Below are positions 16,529-27,320 of a DNA stretch of 64,000 nt, in pieces; position 1 is the stretch's first letter, and each line of letters begins with the position of its first letter. The DNA comes from Anaerocolumna cellulosilytica (lineage in GTDB: Bacteria; Bacillota; Clostridia; Lachnospirales; Lachnospiraceae). Under the pieces are notes generated by a model. That model did not search any database and was not told where the DNA came from. It worked only from the letters and a program-made list of their open reading frames with translations. The position numbers and the translations under genes are program-made. Where the stretch lies: NCBI RefSeq assembly GCF_014218335.1, contig NZ_AP023367.1, positions 4,761,001-4,825,000 on the forward strand, written 5' to 3'.

Positions 16529-17455
16529 CTATCCTTTTAAAAATATACCTAATAGAGCCATTACCATAGGTATACTTACAACGGAGACCAAAGTGGTAAT
16601 TGCAAATATTTCTGAAGCATAAACGGCATCTTTATTGTATCTTAATGCAAACATGGTACCAGTTGCAGCAGTAGGGCATGCCACTCCAAGAAGTGCCGTA
16701 GTCAAAACCGTCTCGTTAATAGGCAGTCTGGTGTATAAAAGCAGCAAAAATACTGGAATTAGTAACAGCTTTAACACTACTACCAAATATATTCTTGGCT
16801 TTAAAAAGACTTTAAGTATATTAGTCTGAGCAATGGATACACCGGCTATTAGCATTGCTAAGGGTGTATTCATTGATGCTACATACTCAATGGATTCATA
16901 TATAATATAAGGCATTCGAAGCCTTGCTATAAACGCAAGCATTCCTAGTGCTATTGCTATTATGGTGGGAGATATTAGAGTCTTAATAATCTCTTTTTTT
17001 GTTTGCTTTCCCACCATCATAATAACACCGTGCGTCCAAACAAATACATTAAACACAGTTAAATAGGCGGTTATATAAAAAACTCCCTCTTTGCCTACTA
17101 ATCCATTAATTAAAGGTATTCCAATAAAACCACAGTTGGAATAGATGGCAGAGAATCTGTCTATTACAGCATTAGAATCTTTCCCTCTTACAAATAGCCC
17201 GGCTGCTAATATAGATACCAAATGACTAGCTAATGCTAAGCCAAAAGATATTACTAATCCGTAAAGCAAATCGCTGCTAAACTCTCTCTGATAGGAATTA
17301 AATATAAGCAATGGACTTACTACCATAAGCAGTATATTCGATAGCCTTTTATTTAATTCCCTATCTATTAGTTTTGCTTTATAGCATATCATACCTATGA
17401 TGATAATTAGAAACATGATTAATATTTGGTTTAATGCAATACTTGCTAAAGACAT
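16529..17455 (-). CDS. AEC-family (auxin efflux carrier-like) membrane transporter
   Basis: From the ATG at 17455 the protein has 308 residues and about ten hydrophobic segments in two halves, the usual AEC layout. Conserved-looking positions are the SNCGFIGIPL segment in helix 4-5 and the GVACPTAATG segment near the C-terminus. Family members move small organic acids such as malate or, in some cases, amino acids, but the substrate is unknown here. I chose the inner ATG because GGGAG lies 5 nt upstream and the extra 14 residues from 17497 are polar and unlike the family's first helix. A candidate promoter lies at 17539-17568. It appears monocistronic. Confidence 0.85.
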   Translation of the reverse strand: MSLASIALNQILIMFLIIIIGMICYKAKLIDRELNKRLSNILLMVVSPLLIFNSYQREFSSDLLYGLVISFGLALASHLVSILAAGLFVRGKDSNAVIDRFSAIYSNCGFIGIPLINGLVGKEGVFYITAYLTVFNVFVWTHGVIMMVGKQTKKEIIKTLISPTIIAIALGMLAFIARLRMPYIIYESIEYVASMNTPLAMLIAGVSIAQTNILKVFLKPRIYLVVVLKLLLIPVFLLLLYTRLPINETVLTTALLGVACPTAATGTMFALRYNKDAVYASEIFAITTLVSVVSIPMVMALLGIFLKG

Positions 17456-17538
17456 ATTAACTCCCATCCATGTACATTGGTGCATGCTTAATCTCATATA
17501 ATAGAATATTAGAAATAGTCCGAAATGTGACTTAGAAT

Positions 17539-17568
17539 ATTATGGTATACACGTATAACATCTATCAA
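17539..17568 (-). promoter_or_regulatory. Candidate promoter of the AEC transporter
   Basis: Minus strand: TTGATA (17563-17568), an 18-bp spacer, CATAAT (17539-17544). Each hexamer has one mismatch to the consensus. The spacer contains the near-palindrome TATACGTGTATA. Confidence 0.45.
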
Positions 17569-17684
17569 CTGAATCATAACAAATTCTACACTTTCTGTCA
17601 ATGAATGTGACGAAAATCTACAAAAACCAATTATTATATTTCCATATTTCTTTCAATGCCTTAGATTTTTTTCTTTTATTTATT

Positions 17685-19781
17685 TTAAAAATTGAAACGC
17701 TCTATGCTTGCATCCATTTCTTCTGCTAGGCTAGATAAGCTTTTGCTAAGTTCAAGAACCTTTTCCATATTATTAGCCTGTTCCTGCATGGATACTGAGA
17801 CTTCTTCCGTTCCTGACGCATTTTCCTCAGCTACGGCAGATAGATTCTTAATTACTTCAACAATCTCGTCCTTTTTCTTTTCTGTATCTTTTACAGAATA
17901 GTTTAATATGGAGATATTTTTTCTGGTTTCTTCAATCGCAGTGGCAATTCCTTCAAAAATATTTCTGGTAGACTCTACACTATCGGATTGCTGTTTTACT
18001 ATATTTAATACCTCTCCGGCTTTTGATACAGAACCGTCGGCTTTCTTACTCAATTCATTCACTAAAGCAAAGATTTCTTTTGACAGTTTATCTGTATTCT
18101 CAGCAAGAACTCTAACTTCTTCTGCAACTACCGTAAAACCTTTCCCTGATTCTCCTGCTCTGGCGGCCTCAATCGATGCATTGAGTGCAAGCATATTGGT
18201 CTGCTTGGCAATATTTCCAATTAAATTACTTATTTGTTCAATTTTTGCAGCACTCTCTAATGTATCTTGAATCACAACATAGATTTCTTCTGATATGGAA
18301 CCGTTTAAACCCGTTTTATACACTAAGTCGGACAGAATAACCTCGCCTTCTCGTTTTAGATGTTCTACCTGGTCTGCGGCAATTAATAGGCCTGACATGT
18401 TTTGTTCTTCCTGCTTTAACACATCCTCCATTTCATCCATTTTTCCTACACCATATAAAGTATCTGCTGCCTGCTGATTACTTCCCTCTGCAATCTGTTC
18501 TAAGGTATTAGACTCTTCTTTTTGAATAAGTGTTGATTCCTGAATCATATGGTCTAAATTCATTGCAGCAGAAGAAATACTACGGGCAATCTCTGCATTT
18601 TCACGCAGCATTCCACTAAATATATCTGCAATTTCCTGAAAAGCAATAGATAATCGCCCCAATTCATCCTTACGTCTGCGGTATTTCTCCTCCAGTTTCT
18701 GATTAAAATTACCCTCTGCCATAGTATGACATACCCTTGTGAGATACTCAATAGGACGGTTAATTCTTACAGCCATGCTATATACAATAATTAATCCTAT
18801 AACTACAAATAAGGCAGTTATAATCATAAACTTAATCTGTAACTCAGAAAGACCAATAAAAGCTTCACTTTTATCGATTTCTAATGCAAACATCCAGCCT
18901 CGTTCACCAACAGGTGCATATCCGATAAATTTTTCTACTCCATCAGCTTTATATTCCCCAAAATTAGTATTCCCCTTTAACATATCCGCCTGAATATCAT
19001 CATACCCCTCATATCCCAGCAGATTCTCACCGCCAGTCTGGGTATTTGCTGATGCAGAAGAAACTGCATCCACTGTTTGTGTTGCAGAAGATATTACATC
19101 CTCTTTACTTCCGTCCGTTGAAGTACCTGTTGATATTTTATCTAAAATAACATTTAGATTTTCTTCATCCGTATGGGCAATGGTGTTCCCTTTACTGTTG
19201 ATTATGTAAGCATCTCCCGATTCTCCATACGTAATCTGGCTTGCCATCTTACCAAGCTCATTGGCATCACGAATTCCCAGTATTACACCTTTTACTGTTC
19301 CTCCATCAAAAACAGGAACTGCATAAACCATTATAATCTGCCCTGTTCCGTCTAACATAGGGTCTGTTACAACCGTTTCACCCTTCATGGCTCTCATATA
19401 GTAATCCATTGAATTTAAATCAGCATGCGTACTATCTTCATATATTCCTTCACCAGAAGTAGTCACATAGGCCATATGCAAGTACCCGGCACGAGCCGTC
19501 TCTTTCTTAAGACTTTCAGATACCTGCAAATAATAGGTATCTGTTGCCTCTCCCTTTATGTATAAATCCATGGCAGCAACCGCCTCCAAAGCTCCAATAT
19601 ACTTATCTATTCCAGCTTCTATCGTGTGTCCCGCTTCCATGGCAAGCTGTGTCATGGCATCTCCTGTGGTACGAATTAATTCCGTTTTAGAAGTTTGAAA
19701 TGCTGCCAGACCAAATCCTTGGCACATTACTAAGAATAATATACCAAAAACCAAAGTCAGTCTCATCTTAATTGTATTCAT
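17685..19781 (-). CDS. Methyl-accepting chemotaxis protein with dCache sensor
   Basis: This 698-residue chemoreceptor has TM1 at about residues 8-28, an extracellular double-Cache domain (about 30-310), TM2 at 316-337, HAMP (about 338-392), and a long cytoplasmic coiled coil with the signalling hairpin around [20 protein letters not shown] (521-540) and [10 protein letters not shown] (551-560). A Ser/Thr/Gly-rich stretch at about 218-252 looks like a flexible insertion in the membrane-distal to membrane-proximal Cache link. dCache receptors usually bind amino acids or other small metabolites, and the ligand here is unknown. The hairpin would bind CheA/CheW. The RBS GGGAG lies upstream of the ATG. 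No chemotaxis genes are adjacent, so it is an orphan receptor. Confidence 0.95.
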   Translation of the reverse strand: MNTIKMRLTLVFGILFLVMCQGFGLAAFQTSKTELIRTTGDAMTQLAMEAGHTIEAGIDKYIGALEAVAAMDLYIKGEATDTYYLQVSESLKKETARAGYLHMAYVTTSGEGIYEDSTHADLNSMDYYMRAMKGETVVTDPMLDGTGQIIMVYAVPVFDGGTVKGVILGIRDANELGKMASQITYGESGDAYIINSKGNTIAHTDEENLNVILDKISTGTSTDGSKEDVISSATQTVDAVSSASANTQTGGENLLGYEGYDDIQADMLKGNTNFGEYKADGVEKFIGYAPVGERGWMFALEIDKSEAFIGLSELQIKFMIITALFVVIGLIIVYSMAVRINRPIEYLTRVCHTMAEGNFNQKLEEKYRRRKDELGRLSIAFQEIADIFSGMLRENAEIARSISSAAMNLDHMIQESTLIQKEESNTLEQIAEGSNQQAADTLYGVGKMDEMEDVLKQEEQNMSGLLIAADQVEHLKREGEVILSDLVYKTGLNGSISEEIYVVIQDTLESAAKIEQISNLIGNIAKQTNMLALNASIEAARAGESGKGFTVVAEEVRVLAENTDKLSKEIFALVNELSKKADGSVSKAGEVLNIVKQQSDSVESTRNIFEGIATAIEETRKNISILNYSVKDTEKKKDEIVEVIKNLSAVAEENASGTEEVSVSMQEQANNMEKVLELSKSLSSLAEEMDASIERFNF

Positions 19782-20116
19782 AATTCAACCTTACTCCCTT
19801 TCTTAAGCTTCCTTATCTTATTGTGATTATAAGTTTTTTGCTCTTAGCTTTTACCCCAATCCTTTCAAATATTTATTCTCTTAGGTATAGTAAATTGTAC
19901 CTATATTAATAGAACAGATAAAAAAATTTTAGTACTCTGTTTTCGTAAAGTCAATATGCAAATGACGATTTTACTATTAATTAATAATATCTTATCATTT
20001 AATAAGGTTCCACCAGTATATTAGTTGATTTGTGCTGTAATTTAAAAGTAAAGATTACGTTTCTTAAGTTAAGAAATTAAAAGATAATAAAAATTACATC
20101 CAGAAGTTATAAGATA
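19782..20116. other. Gene-free AT-rich intergenic region
   Basis: The region lies between the minus-strand chemoreceptor start and the terminator of the O-antigen-ligase-like gene. I see no coding frame with an RBS. The chemoreceptor promoter should be within the first 150 bp, but no good consensus or flagellar-type sigma site stands out. Confidence 0.5.
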
Positions 20117-20140
20117 AAAGAAGACCGCTGCATCTTCTTT
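20117..20140 (-). terminator. Possible terminator of the O-antigen-ligase-like gene
   Basis: AAAGAAGA (20117-20124) and TCTTCTTT (20133-20140) form a perfect 8-bp stem with a GC-rich 8-nt loop. On the minus strand it runs into TTTTATCTT. It lies about 45 bp past the stop codon. Confidence 0.45.
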
Positions 20141-20182
20141 AAATCCGCTTGTTAAAACCAGACAGTTGGATTCTCTACAAGC

Positions 20183-21439
20183 CTATGCAGCAGTCTTAGA
20201 TTCAGTTTTATAGGCTCCTAGGCCTGCTATTAAAAATATAAATATGGGCATGGTCTGAATCCATAGCAATGTAATATCCGCTGCTCCATGAACCAGTGCC
20301 GCTCCGGTAACCGCAAGAATTAAAGAGGTTATCTTACAGTTCTTCTCCTTAAAACAAGTCTTTAAAACTTGAATGTAATATTTTAACATGGGTATAAGTA
20401 AGCCTATCGTGCCGACAATCCCAAAGTTTAAGAGAGTTTCTAAGTAAATACTATGGGAATGTACTGTTAGGTTATGTTTACTCAATGTCTTATTGGCATA
20501 AGTCATAAGACCATTCCCAAATATGGGAGCCCGTTTTATCTGTTCAAGGGACATATCCCAGATTTTAAATCTCATACTTAAAGTAAGTTCTGCTTCTGAT
20601 AACCTCGGAATCAGATTTATATTAGCTATTAGTATCATTGCGCCTGCAATTGCCCCAATACTGCCCCATAAGACCAACATACGGGTCTGTTTTGTAATAA
20701 AGAGTAAAATTGCAATACCCACAAATACCTCTACCCAAGCAAACATACTCTCGCACAGATATATATTTATTACATTCATCCCTGCTATGATATAGTAAAA
20801 ACCTTTAAATCCTTGATGGGTCAGTATTTTATAAGCACAAATAATAATTACCGTAGCCGTTATTGTGCCAAAATAATTGGGATGATAGAACATAGCTGAA
20901 ATTCTATCATAACTATAATACTGGTCAAGCCTTGCTATAATTATTTTTTCACTTAGGGCACAGGTAGTGCTGATAATACTAAGTATACAGATTAATGTTA
21001 ATACCTTTTCAAAAAGCTCCTTCGTCATAACGCTGTATTGAAAATAACCCAATACAATACCAAGAGCGACAGCCATACCTGCAAATACTCCAAACCAGTT
21101 TTCATAGGCGTAGGATACCAGCATATAAAATCCGGAAAAGCCCAAAAAGTATTTGGAAGATTTATGTACAAGTACTAACTTCCTTGTCTGTTTGTTCATT
21201 AATAAGTAAATTGCCAGGGTTATAAGAAAGCTGCCTGCAATAACATAGGGTAAAAAAATACTGATTACTGACATCATGACCAAATTTGTATATGTGATAT
21301 TGGTATATGTTAAGGTTGTGTCCAAAGGACGCATTAATGCTCTATTTTCTATAATATTCAATATTCTGCCTCTTTTCAATCCGAGTGTTTTTACTATTAC
21401 ACAAACCTTTTTCTCGTATCTCATTTGACTGAATTTCAA
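20183..21439 (-). CDS. O-antigen ligase/polymerase-family (Wzy_C) membrane protein
   Basis: The protein has up to 418 residues and about ten to eleven membrane helices. A large loop near the C-terminal third contains RFKIWDMSLEQI, the FGNG motif and TVHSHSIYLETLLNFG. The HxH-like HSHSIYLE segment is characteristic of WaaL/Wzy-type proteins. Such proteins join or polymerise lipid-linked glycans on the outer face of the membrane. In Gram-positive bacteria they are often linked to cell-wall polysaccharide or teichuronic-type polymers. The first 25 residues look atypical and lack an RBS. A TTG about 26 codons downstream has AGAGG 7 nt upstream and may be the true start. No glycosyltransferases are nearby. 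Confidence 0.72.
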   Translation of the reverse strand: MKFSQMRYEKKVCVIVKTLGLKRGRILNIIENRALMRPLDTTLTYTNITYTNLVMMSVISIFLPYVIAGSFLITLAIYLLMNKQTRKLVLVHKSSKYFLGFSGFYMLVSYAYENWFGVFAGMAVALGIVLGYFQYSVMTKELFEKVLTLICILSIISTTCALSEKIIIARLDQYYSYDRISAMFYHPNYFGTITATVIIICAYKILTHQGFKGFYYIIAGMNVINIYLCESMFAWVEVFVGIAILLFITKQTRMLVLWGSIGAIAGAMILIANINLIPRLSEAELTLSMRFKIWDMSLEQIKRAPIFGNGLMTYANKTLSKHNLTVHSHSIYLETLLNFGIVGTIGLLIPMLKYYIQVLKTCFKEKNCKITSLILAVTGAALVHGAADITLLWIQTMPIFIFLIAGLGAYKTESKTAA

Positions 21440-21656
21440 TTCAATTCATAAGTAGCTAGGTTGTAGCTATGAAATGTTTACGAAAATGCATTTTAGCACA
21501 TATCCAATTATTAATCAATCTCATATATTCTTAAGGTTTTTTACGATTTTATTAATTTTTACATAAATTTAAAGTAATTTTTACATATACTTTTCCTTAT
21601 TCTCCCTTTTTTGCCTTGCTTTTACGTATTTAAATTTTGAAAGTGTTGTTGCTTTA

Positions 21657-22307
21657 TTACATTTTATTATCATCAAGCATATATAGCAAAGCATTGCAAA
21701 TACAAGCAGCAACATTGCTTCCGCCTTTTCTTCCTTTTGCCACTATATAGGGTATATTTGTCTTGATGATTAATTCCTTCGACTCTACAACATTTACAAA
21801 TCCTACCGGTACACCGATAATTAACTCAGGACTTAATACTCCCTCTTCTATAAGCTCATAAAGCCGAATAAGTGCAGTTGGAGCATTGCCAATTGCAAAA
21901 ATAAGCTTCTTATTTAATTTTGCAGCCTTTTCCATACTTACTAAAGCTCTGGTTACACCTCTTAACTTGGCTTCTTTTGCTACATCCTCATCCGCCATAT
22001 AACAATGTACCTCACAACCCAAGCGGTTTAGTGCAGCTTTATTGATTCCTGATTTAGCCATATTGGTATCAGTAACAATGACAGCACCCCCTTTTAACGC
22101 TGCAAAGGCTCTTTCAAGTGCAGTAGGAGATATAGACAAATTGTCAACGTACTCGAAATCTGCTGAGGTGTGAATAACCCTCTTAAGAATTGGATTATAT
22201 GGTGATTGAGGATCATATACGCCTCTTTCCCTTAACTCTTTCTCAATAATTTCAAAACTTCTTTTTTCAATCTCTTCTGGTAATAAATTCTCAATCATTG
22301 TTTTCAT
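21657..22307 (-). CDS. cbiC: Cobalt-precorrin-8 methylmutase CbiC
   Basis: The protein has 216 residues from the ATG at 22307. I chose this start because AAGGA lies 6 nt upstream and the family begins near this point. The longer frame from 22370 reads through an inverted repeat. CbiC moves the methyl group from C-11 to C-12 of cobalt-precorrin-8, giving cobyrinic acid. Recognisable features are SFEIIEKEL near the N-terminus, RVIHTSADFEY with the catalytic His, and VIVTDTNMAKSGI and IGVPVGFVNVVESK in the core. It is the last gene of the cobalamin operon, about 110 bp after cobO, a larger gap than between most neighbours. Confidence 0.93.
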   Translation of the reverse strand: MKTMIENLLPEEIEKRSFEIIEKELRERGVYDPQSPYNPILKRVIHTSADFEYVDNLSISPTALERAFAALKGGAVIVTDTNMAKSGINKAALNRLGCEVHCYMADEDVAKEAKLRGVTRALVSMEKAAKLNKKLIFAIGNAPTALIRLYELIEEGVLSPELIIGVPVGFVNVVESKELIIKTNIPYIVAKGRKGGSNVAACICNALLYMLDDNKM

Positions 22308-22321
22308 AGCAAATCCTTGCA

Positions 22322-22347
22322 TAGCACGTCGGTACATAGACGTGCTA
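22322..22347. promoter_or_regulatory. Perfect 9-bp inverted repeat just upstream of cbiC
   Basis: TAGCACGTC (22322-22330), an 8-nt loop, GACGTGCTA (22339-22347). It ends 15 bp before the chosen cbiC start in the cobO-cbiC spacer. There is no T run. It may be an RNA stability or processing hairpin, or an operator. Confidence 0.45.
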
Positions 22348-22414
22348 CCCCATACGTAAATATGAAACATTTACTGTATGATATTCCTTTCTATATTAAT
22401 TTTTCAACCTAATG

Positions 22415-22957
22415 CTAATATTCAATTCCTTTTCTAGCATGGATATTTTTATCAAACGGGTGCTTTACTTTTTGAATTTCAGAAATATAGTCTGCCTGTT
22501 CTACAAATAAGCTGTCTGGATTTCTTCCAGTCAGTACTAATTCAAGTCCCTGTCTTTTATGAAGTATCAGTTCCTTTATTGCTTCTGTATCAAGCAGAGG
22601 GTATCTGTAAGCGGCACAAACCTCATCCAGTACCAGCAAATCAACTTCCCCCTGCTCTACTAACGCTCTGGCTTTATATAAGTTTTCATTATGAAGTTTG
22701 GTGATATCTTTTTTATCCTGTTCTGACATAGTATTATAAAAGCCGTAATCTTTGTTATTTCGAATAACCGTAATACCAGGGATCAATTTCAAACTGTTTA
22801 ATTCACTGACAGGTCTCCCTTTTAAAAACTGTAAAAAAACTACCCTCATCCCAGATCCTGCTGCTCTTATGGCAAGACCCATCGCAGCGGTTGTTTTACC
22901 TTTTCCATCACCGCAATATAAATGAATTAAACCCTTGCTACCATTTGTTTCACTCAT
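22415..22957 (-). CDS. cobO: Cob(I)yrinic acid a,c-diamide adenosyltransferase (CobO/BtuR)
   Basis: The protein has 180 residues, typical for the CobA/BtuR/CobO family. The unusual P-loop GDGKGKTT is at residues 16-23 and [13 protein letters not shown] at about 105-117, where the Walker B-like DE sits. It transfers the 5'-deoxyadenosyl group of ATP to the reduced cobalt of corrinoids in the cytoplasm. The ATG overlaps the cbiP stop by 4 bp (ATGAGTGA), giving coupled translation. It lies directly before cbiC in the operon. Confidence 0.95.
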   Translation of the reverse strand: MSETNGSKGLIHLYCGDGKGKTTAAMGLAIRAAGSGMRVVFLQFLKGRPVSELNSLKLIPGITVIRNNKDYGFYNTMSEQDKKDITKLHNENLYKARALVEQGEVDLLVLDEVCAAYRYPLLDTEAIKELILHKRQGLELVLTGRNPDSLFVEQADYISEIQKVKHPFDKNIHARKGIEY

Positions 22958-24471
22958 ACACCTGCCTCCAATATTTTATAGATAAATTCTATATCCAGAT
23001 TTTGTCTAATGGTATCTGCCAGTCTATCATATTGTTCTTCCTTATGAGCTTTTACATCCACGGTTTTGACCTGTTCATAATTTAGGCCTTTACTTTTTAG
23101 CAGTGTTTTTACCATTCCTTCTAGGAATTCTTCGCTATCAAAAATACCATGCACGTAGGTTCCTAAAATATTATCCATTATATAACCATCCTGCTTAACC
23201 TCTCTCTTACCGGCAAGACCATATTCTAACCGGGAAAAGGAAGAAATCCCTCCACTTTTACTGCTAGAAGTACCCATATGTATTTCATACCCTTCTATAG
23301 CCGCTCCTTCTAACAGTTTAAAATGACCTACAGGGCTGGTAACCTGTCCCGTTACCTGTGTTCTTACCTTTTCCTTTTCAAATACTGTGTCCATTGGCAG
23401 AAGTCCCATGCCTGCCAGGCTGCCGGAAGCTTCTACGCCATAAGGGTCTGTTAGAGTATCCCCTAACATCTGATATCCACCACAGATACCCATAACTATC
23501 TTCCCCTTGTCTGCAAGCTTCTTAATTGCTGCTTCCAACCCATTCTGACGCATCCACAATAAATCTGACATGGTACTCTTAGTTCCTGGTATTATGACCA
23601 TATCCGCCTCCTGTAACTGGGCAGGTGAAGTAACATAGCTTAAGTTTACTTCCTCAATACTCTCCAGTGCATTAAAATCTGTAAAATTAGATATCCGAGG
23701 GAGTCTGATTACTGCAATCTGAACCAATCCTCCCTCTTTTCTTCTTACAAATCGTTCCGATAAGCTGTCTTCATCATCAATATCCAGATACACATAAGGA
23801 ATGACCCCAGCTACCGGTTTACTGCATATATCTTCAAGCATTGTAAGACCCGGTTTTAATATTTCTTTGTCACCCCGGAACTTATTAATAACGGTTGCCT
23901 TTACTATAGCCTTCTCTTCCTCCGTTAAGAGCATCAAGGTACCGGCTAACTGTGCAAACACACCTCCCCTGTCAATATCACCGACTAACAGCACCGGAGA
24001 TTTGGTCATACGGGCTAGTCCCATATTTACAATATCCTCCTGCTTTAAATTAATCTCTGCTGGGCTGCCGGCTCCTTCAAGAACTACAATATCATATTCA
24101 TCTGTCAACTTTTCATAGGCCTTCATTATATCTGGTATCAAGGTCTTTTTATAACGAAAATATTCAACTGCTTTCATGTTCCCAATTACTTCACCATTTA
24201 CAATTACTTGGGAGCCCACATCCGTTGTGGGCTTTAATAAAATGGGATTCATATACACAGACGGCTTAATACCACAGGCCTCTGCCTGCATTACCTGCGC
24301 CCTTCCCATCTCAAGCCCCTCCTCAGTAATATAGGAATTAAGTGCCATATTCTGAGACTTAAAGGGCGCTACCTTGTATCCATCTTGTTTAAACACACGG
24401 CAAAGCCCTGCTGTAAGCAAGCTTTTACCTACATTGGACATAGTTCCCTGAATCATAATTGACTTATGCAT
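22954..24471 (-). CDS. cbiP: Adenosylcobyric acid synthase (glutamine-hydrolysing) CbiP/CobQ
   Basis: This 505-residue enzyme amidates four peripheral carboxylates of adenosylcobyrinate a,c-diamide, using ATP and glutamine. The N-terminal synthetase domain starts with [18 protein letters not shown], a dethiobiotin-synthetase-like P-loop. The C-terminal class I-type amidotransferase domain has [13 protein letters not shown], with the nucleophile Cys at about residue 331, and the late His motif TYVHGIFD. The start overlaps the cobD stop by 8 bp, with GGAG upstream. Confidence 0.96.
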   Translation of the reverse strand: MHKSIMIQGTMSNVGKSLLTAGLCRVFKQDGYKVAPFKSQNMALNSYITEEGLEMGRAQVMQAEACGIKPSVYMNPILLKPTTDVGSQVIVNGEVIGNMKAVEYFRYKKTLIPDIMKAYEKLTDEYDIVVLEGAGSPAEINLKQEDIVNMGLARMTKSPVLLVGDIDRGGVFAQLAGTLMLLTEEEKAIVKATVINKFRGDKEILKPGLTMLEDICSKPVAGVIPYVYLDIDDEDSLSERFVRRKEGGLVQIAVIRLPRISNFTDFNALESIEEVNLSYVTSPAQLQEADMVIIPGTKSTMSDLLWMRQNGLEAAIKKLADKGKIVMGICGGYQMLGDTLTDPYGVEASGSLAGMGLLPMDTVFEKEKVRTQVTGQVTSPVGHFKLLEGAAIEGYEIHMGTSSSKSGGISSFSRLEYGLAGKREVKQDGYIMDNILGTYVHGIFDSEEFLEGMVKTLLKSKGLNYEQVKTVDVKAHKEEQYDRLADTIRQNLDIEFIYKILEAGV

Positions 24472-25510
24472 ACGCTCTCCACTCCTTTATAGCTTTTAAC
24501 AGCTGCTCATTCTCTTTTCTGGTTTTTACTGCAATTCTGTAATATTCTCCCGAAAGCCCACGGTAGTTGGCACATTGCCGCAGAAGGATTCCCTTTTCTA
24601 ACATGTCTTCATAAAGATTTTCTGCCCCTTTAAAAAATATATAATTAGCTTCAGGCTTATATACTTTAAATTCTAAACGCAGCAATCCCTCGTAGAGATA
24701 GTCTCTTTCATTTAAAAGCCATTCATAGGTTGCCTTATCATAAGCATCTTCCTTAAGAGCTGCAATGCCGGCTATTTGAGCTGGAATTGATACATTCCAG
24801 GATGGACCGGCATACTCCATTGCCTTTATTAGTTCTCTATTGCTACAAATTCCATAGCCAAGCCTAAGACCTGCCATTGCATAGAATTTAGTAAATGCCT
24901 TTAATATAAGAAGATTTTCATTCCCTTTAATATAAGACAGAAGAGAAGCCTCTATACATTGGTTCGTAAAATCCAGAAAACATTCATCCATTACCAGAAA
25001 AATCTTTTTCTCTTTGCACACTTTTTGTATCTTTTTAACCAATCTCTTTTCCAATATATTTCCAACCGGATTATTGGGATTACATAAGAATACTATATCA
25101 AAATCAGCTGTTAAAGCATTGATAAATTGTTCTGTTAAACAATAATTATCTTCCGCTTTTAAAGCGTAGTAGTCAATATCGCACCCTGCTGCTTTAAGAG
25201 CCTTTTCATATTCAGAAAAGGTTGGTGCAAGTAGTAATGCCTTTTTGGGCTTTACTGCAAAGCATATCCGAAAGATAATATCCGAAGCTCCATTCCCTAT
25301 AATAAGGCTTTTATCTTCTATTCCAATCTTTTTTGCCAAATCTGTCCTTAATTTCCTACAATGCTGGTCAGGATATACATTAAAGCTATCTATACCCTTT
25401 AATAGTGCATCTTTTACCCCCTCCGGCAGACCAAAAGGGTTTATATTCGCTGAAAAATCCAAGGTTATCTCTTTATCGTAGGTTTCTCCTCCATGTTCAT
25501 ATGAATGCAT
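24464..25510 (-). CDS. cobD: L-threonine-O-3-phosphate decarboxylase CobD
   Basis: This 348-residue fold-type I PLP enzyme has the family signatures [12 protein letters not shown] near the N-terminus, [11 protein letters not shown] (about 140-150), MDECFLDF (about 174-181) and the Schiff-base Lys region [18 protein letters not shown] (about 205-222). It makes (R)-1-amino-2-propanol phosphate for the nucleotide-loop linker. Histidinol-phosphate aminotransferase is the close relative, but the position between cbiB and cbiP in a cobalamin operon favours CobD. The N-terminal MHSYEHGG is also typical. The RBS is GGGAGGG. Confidence 0.93.
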   Translation of the reverse strand: MHSYEHGGETYDKEITLDFSANINPFGLPEGVKDALLKGIDSFNVYPDQHCRKLRTDLAKKIGIEDKSLIIGNGASDIIFRICFAVKPKKALLLAPTFSEYEKALKAAGCDIDYYALKAEDNYCLTEQFINALTADFDIVFLCNPNNPVGNILEKRLVKKIQKVCKEKKIFLVMDECFLDFTNQCIEASLLSYIKGNENLLILKAFTKFYAMAGLRLGYGICSNRELIKAMEYAGPSWNVSIPAQIAGIAALKEDAYDKATYEWLLNERDYLYEGLLRLEFKVYKPEANYIFFKGAENLYEDMLEKGILLRQCANYRGLSGEYYRIAVKTRKENEQLLKAIKEWRAYA

Positions 25511-25522
25511 GTTTACCCTCCC

Positions 25523-26506
25523 TTAGTGAATTGCCATACGCAGTAAGAAACCAGTAATTGATACCAATAAAAGGCACAAAAATGAGGTTATGTACAACAA
25601 CTGATTGGCTCTTTTAATATCTTCCGTTTCCACTGGATGCAGTGCATCACCGATTGTTGGTTTTTTGTGTAGTTTCCCAAAATACCAGGCATCTCCGGCT
25701 AGCTGTACTCCTAGGGCACCAGCACAGGCTGCTTCTGTCTGCGCAGAATTGGGACTGGAATGGTTTCTATTATCTCTGCGGTATATTTTGAATGCATTTT
25801 CCATGGAAAGCCCTGCAAAGGGGCAGGCCAAAATCATAAGAAATGCTGCTATCCTAGAGGGTATATAATTCAAGACATCATCAAGCTTTGCACTGGTACG
25901 TCCAAAATACAGGTATTTTTCGTTTTTATAACCTACCATAGAGTCAAGCGTATTAACAGCCTTATATAAAAAGCCTAAAAATGGTCCTCCAATTGCCAAA
26001 AAAATCATAGGTGCAATTACCCCATCAGAAGTATTTTCAGCAACAGTTTCTACGGCTGCTTTCGTTATCCCCTCTTTATCAAGAACCTTGGTATCACGGC
26101 CTACAATCATAGATACATGATATCTGGCTTCTTCCATATTATCTTGCTTCAGAGAATGATAAACTTTCATACTTTCATCCTTAAGACATTTTGTAGCCAA
26201 AAGCTGATAACACATAATACTCTCAACAATTAAACCTGCATATGGAAGATATTTATACAAAAATGATAAGAGCAGAAATGGTACTACCATGGATACAGTA
26301 GCCACAAAAGCCAGTAATAGAAATCCTCCCATAAGTAAAGCTTTCGGATTCTTTGACGTAAAACTTCTAATTGCCTTTTCCATCCGGTTTATCAGACTGC
26401 CAATTAAGCGGATGGGATGTGGCAGCCAATAAGGGTCTCCGAAGAGTAAATCTAAAATATATCCAAGGATAAGAGCAATTACTGTATGATATTTTAATAA
26501 TTCCAT
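25523..26506 (-). CDS. cbiB: Adenosylcobinamide-phosphate synthase CbiB
   Basis: This is a 327-residue membrane protein with several hydrophobic segments. The CbiB signatures are visible: YILDLLFGDPYWLPHPIRLIG (at most 20 of these residues form the core, about 15-34), VAENTSDGVIAPM, and the DxxN-like NTLDSMVGYKN. Late in the protein come NSAQTEAACAGALGVQL and GDALHPVE. It attaches aminopropanol phosphate to adenosylcobyric acid. cobD, whose product is its substrate, lies 12 bp downstream. About 90 bp separate it from cobC upstream. The RBS is a weak AGG. Confidence 0.95.
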   Translation of the reverse strand: MELLKYHTVIALILGYILDLLFGDPYWLPHPIRLIGSLINRMEKAIRSFTSKNPKALLMGGFLLLAFVATVSMVVPFLLLSFLYKYLPYAGLIVESIMCYQLLATKCLKDESMKVYHSLKQDNMEEARYHVSMIVGRDTKVLDKEGITKAAVETVAENTSDGVIAPMIFLAIGGPFLGFLYKAVNTLDSMVGYKNEKYLYFGRTSAKLDDVLNYIPSRIAAFLMILACPFAGLSMENAFKIYRRDNRNHSSPNSAQTEAACAGALGVQLAGDAWYFGKLHKKPTIGDALHPVETEDIKRANQLLYITSFLCLLLVSITGFLLRMAIH

Positions 26507-26595
26507 AATTTATACCTATTGCATATCCCAGGCTTGCCTGTGATACTGCCACTCATAAAAATACATAAAATCAAATTGTGGCAACCTTTCTTTCA

Positions 26596-27240
26596 TTAAA
26601 TTTCTTTTTCCCGTACACACCTATTCATTGCCTGCTTAAAATCCAGTATTGATATCTTAGCTTCAAGAAGCAGTACCTTTTTTGCAAAATCCCACCGACA
26701 TACGTATCCCTCACCATTTTTACACTGCCAATGATAAAAGCTCTCAGGCGGGCTGGCATACTCTTCCATAATTGCCATAATAGTACCGCCATGCAGAATA
26801 AACCCTATGGTATCCTTTTCATCAACCGACACTGTCAAATTCTCCATTATATTATAAAATCCTTTATGGCAGCGCAGCTTAAAGGCTTCCTGCCCTTCTC
26901 CTTGTGGAATCGTTCCCTTTCCTTCACTGTCAAGCCACTGGATATATTCTATATTCTCTTTTAACTGCTCATAAGTCTTATATTCAAATAAACCAAAATC
27001 ACATTCCCTAAAATCTTCTTCTATTATAGGATGCTGATTGGGGTATATGATTCCTGCCGTTTCTATACACCGCTTCATAGGGCTGATAAAAACTTGTTTT
27101 ACCTCCGGATAGATGTGTTGAGCCACCAGGCTCTGCAAGCTGTTAACCCCTTCTTCACATAGACTTTCATCTGTACTGCCTATATATCTTCTCTCTAAAT
27201 TTCCTTTTGTTAGACCGTGACGAATCAATACTACTTTCAT
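26596..27240 (-). CDS. cobC: Alpha-ribazole phosphatase-type histidine phosphatase (CobC)
   Basis: From the ATG at 27240 this is 214 residues. AGGAG sits 5 nt upstream, and the longer frame from 27276 adds 12 residues without a better RBS. It has the histidine phosphatase motif VLIRHGLTKGN with the catalytic His at residue 8, the second Arg in SPMKRCIETA, and the late His in FILHGGT. The family removes phosphate from alpha-ribazole-5'-phosphate or adenosylcobalamin-5'-phosphate. The general phosphoglycerate-mutase-like family is broad. The CobC assignment rests on its place between cbiB and the CobU/CobS genes. No other phosphatase for the pathway is visible in the operon. Confidence 0.85.
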   Translation of the reverse strand: MKVVLIRHGLTKGNLERRYIGSTDESLCEEGVNSLQSLVAQHIYPEVKQVFISPMKRCIETAGIIYPNQHPIIEEDFRECDFGLFEYKTYEQLKENIEYIQWLDSEGKGTIPQGEGQEAFKLRCHKGFYNIMENLTVSVDEKDTIGFILHGGTIMAIMEEYASPPESFYHWQCKNGEGYVCRWDFAKKVLLLEAKISILDFKQAMNRCVREKEI

Positions 27241-27320
27241 ACTAGCTCCTATTATATATCCTGCGTCTGCTTGCAATACTGCCCAAATAGGGTACCGAAA
27301 AATGTAACTTAAGTTTCAAT

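Noticed and set aside
22308..22370. Longer cbiC start (21 more residues)
   Set aside because: The extra codons come from the inverted repeat and precede the AAGGA RBS of the inner ATG.
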